Below, piece after piece: positions 62,027 to 64,000 of a stretch of DNA of 64,000 nucleotides. Numbering within the stretch: position 1 is the stretch's first letter; each line of letters begins with the position of its first letter. The notes under the pieces were generated by a model, which saw nothing but the letters and a program-made list of their open reading frames with translations, was not told the DNA's origin and ran no database searches. The DNA is from Glebionis coronaria (taxonomy: Eukaryota; Streptophyta; Magnoliopsida; Asterales; Asteraceae). The translations under genes and the position numbers were made by a program. The stretch is from NCBI GenBank assembly GCA_025667525.1, contig CM046878.1, forward strand, positions 517,956,274 to 518,020,273. Direction: 5' to 3'.

Positions 62027-63941
62027 TTATGTTAAGGTTTATGATTTTAATAGTTATGTTAAAAATTAAATTAATAAAACATGACATAATTAATTTAATT
62101 AACATGACTTAGGTTATAAATTTAATTATTAGATCATGAAATTTAACCTAAGTATTTATTTTAATTAGACTTTATAATTAATTAATTATTAAAAACCATG
62201 ACTATAATTAATTAATCAACATGACTTAGGTTATATTATTAATAATTAATAATACATGTTTTAACCTAAGTATCTTACTTTGTTTAATTAAAAACATGAT
62301 ATATTTAATTAAATACTTTTAACCTATAGTTTATTTAATTTACTTGTAATAATTAATAAACTATACCTTATATCAATATGACATAGAAAAATAATCAGAA
62401 AACACTTAAGCTTATATAATTAGCTTATTTAACCAGCTTATATCTAATTATAGAAACTTTCTATTTTTAGAAACTTATTTAATTAAGGCAGCTAATCTAT
62501 TTATGGAAACTTTCTATTTTTAGAAACTTATTTAATTAAGGCAGCTAATCTATTTATGGAAACTTTCTATTTTTAGAAACTTATCTATTTTAAGAAGTAA
62601 TTCTATTTTTGGAAACTTTCTATTTTTGGAAACTTTCTATTTTAGGTAACTTTCTATTTTTAGAAACTTTCTATTTTAGGAAACCTGTTATTTTTAGAAA
62701 GTTACTTATTATTACACAACAAGTATAATAATACATGAATTACGAGTAATACTTAATCAGAATAGACAGAATGTAAGATAAATACAGTATAAAGCTTTAA
62801 ACAGTAAGACATGACATGAGCGTATAAAATAAGCTAAGACATGACATAAAACCAGTTACGTACTTAGTAATCAGATACTTATACACGTATGTATTTATGT
62901 AGCATTAGTGATACCGAAGTAGGACTCTCTTCAGTTCGTCTTCTTCGTTCACTAGACATAAGGTACGGATTCCCGTCCTTTCAGTATGGACATTCTTTTC
63001 TTATTAGGATTTCCCGTATGCAGCCAACTGTTTTCCCGTAGTATAAGTTTATATGTTTGATTGCTTATGTTTAATTTAAAATACCTATAGCCATATACAT
63101 GCATGACCAGTTTCACCTAGTTATGGAGGTACCATAACCATAACACTAGAGGAACTGGTGTTATAACTTCCCCACGACAGAGTGATTGCTCGTGGCGTCC
63201 CTTCAACTTTTGGCCATATTATTATATTTATCATGTGGGGCGTATGGGTGCATCCTAGTTACATGTTTTCAGCAGATTACTCAGTGTGAATGTGGTGTGT
63301 GCCTTGCATCTTTCACAAGGAGCTGATCCCTCCTACCCAAAACTAGTATATTAAATTAGAGGCAGCCCCTCTAATTTGTATGATGAGGTCACCCCTCCAA
63401 TTATTCATGCACGGTGGATTTTCATGACCTATATTGGCTAATGGTAGAATATGTTAAACAATTTTTATAAGATAAACATAAGGCTTTTCAGACTATAAAA
63501 CCAGTTTTACTAGGACTTAACCGGGTTATTCGGGACTTAGTTTCTTCCGCTGTTATATGCTTATATTATTCATGCTTTATTGTACATCCGTTCACTGAGC
63601 GTATTGCTCAGCCGTTTTCCTTTTCATGTTCCTAAAACGGCAGGTACTCAGGGACGCTCGTAGACTTTAAGCGTACGTGCAAATGGACTGGAAGCTTTCT
63701 AGCATTTCTTTACTTTATGCATTATCTTTACTTTAATACTCTTTCCATGGACCTTGTTTAGTCCTTTCATTTAGAGTACTTATGTTTGTCTGTGATGAGC
63801 TTTACTTTTGGACTACCGATGTTTGATTCCGGTATTTCCTTTTATGGTCATGTAATGTTTTAGACATTTATCCTTTTATGCTTTGATGACACGCCATAAT
63901 TACGCGTGACATTCTGTTATCAAAATGGGGTGTTACAATTA

Positions 63942-63954
63942 TGGTATCAGAGAC
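63942..63954 (+). other. Primer-binding site of the second Tekay-like element
   Basis: TGGTATCAGAGAC lies four bases after the LTR end. It differs from the ideal initiator-Met-tRNA complement (TGGTATCAGAGCC) by C to A at one position. It confirms that the preceding LTR is a 5' LTR on the plus strand. Confidence 0.85.
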
Positions 63955-64000
63955 AAGGCTTCGACCTGTAGGATCTCAAAATATGACATGTGATTAGTGG
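63955..64000 (+). other. Start of the internal region of the second Tekay-like element
   Basis: Leader sequence of the element, cut by the window end. No coding is visible. Confidence 0.5.

Larger units (their letters stand above)
59056..63937 (+). repeat. 5' LTR of a second Tekay-like element, with a nested insertion
   Basis: It starts TGTAAAACCCGCAT and ends AATGGGGTGTTACA, like the LTR at 14493-17075. Subtracting the nested copia fragment (60035-62026) and one 5-bp duplication leaves about 2885 bp. The first LTR has 2583 bp; part of the difference is an expanded array of 'GGAAACTTTCTATTTTTAGA' units at about 62440-62700. A primer-binding site follows, so this is a 5' LTR and the element continues to the right of the window. 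Confidence 0.88.

Overview
The window looks like repeat-rich nuclear DNA of a flowering plant. It is AT-rich, has spliced genes with GT..AG introns, and carries plant LTR retrotransposon lineages (Athila-like and Tekay-like Ty3/gypsy, SIRE-like Ty1/copia), a plant-type Helitron with an RPA-like gene, and a Mutator-like element. The extra 3' ORF of the large copia element resembles ORFs I remember from Asteraceae retroelements (Tanacetum, lettuce). An Asteraceae host is therefore likely, but this is inference.

Two ordinary host genes are present, both on the minus strand. The first is a complete 17-exon cytosolic enolase gene (35300-39025, 444 codons plus stop, all catalytic residues present). 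The second is a 6-exon gene of the FCP1/NLI-interacting-factor HAD-like phosphatase family (45119-47419, 327 residues). Its catalytic aspartate motifs are degenerate, and its N-terminus carries in-frame repeats.

Layout. 1-10094: Athila-like gag-protease element with no reverse transcriptase, polypurine tract at 6279-6292 and a long candidate 3' LTR (6293-10094). 10571-11150: diverged tandem repeat of about 148 bp. 11180-17075: Tekay-like gypsy pol, readable in one frame from RT to integrase except for nine stop codons, followed by its 2.6-kb 3' LTR. 17076-18935 and 32543-33115: older repeats and a decayed gypsy fragment, split by the next element. 18936-32542: complete minus-strand copia element with two 507-bp LTRs, itself split by a 1835-bp solo LTR (24210-26044) with a perfect 5-bp target duplication. 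34253-34600: copia LTR remnant. 35300-39139: enolase gene and promoter. 40194-43312: non-autonomous Mutator-like element with a 9-bp target duplication and long inverted arms. 44433-44460: a Helitron 3' terminus. 45119-47479: the HAD-like gene. 49470-49860: unidentified coding relic. 50462-58820: decayed Helitron, RPA-like gene plus Rep/helicase, minus strand. 59056-63954: LTR and primer-binding site of a second copy of the Tekay-like family, which continues past the window. A 2-kb copia fragment is nested in that LTR.

The least expected signal is a short motif, GTCAGCG on the plus strand, repeated at multiples of 21 bp (sometimes 15) in the LTRs, untranslated stretches and several reading frames of the 18936-32542 copia element. 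Other notable points are the nonsense-only decay of the gypsy pol, the pseudoenzyme-like HAD gene, the palindrome-loaded Mutator-like element, and target-site duplications that date the nesting order.
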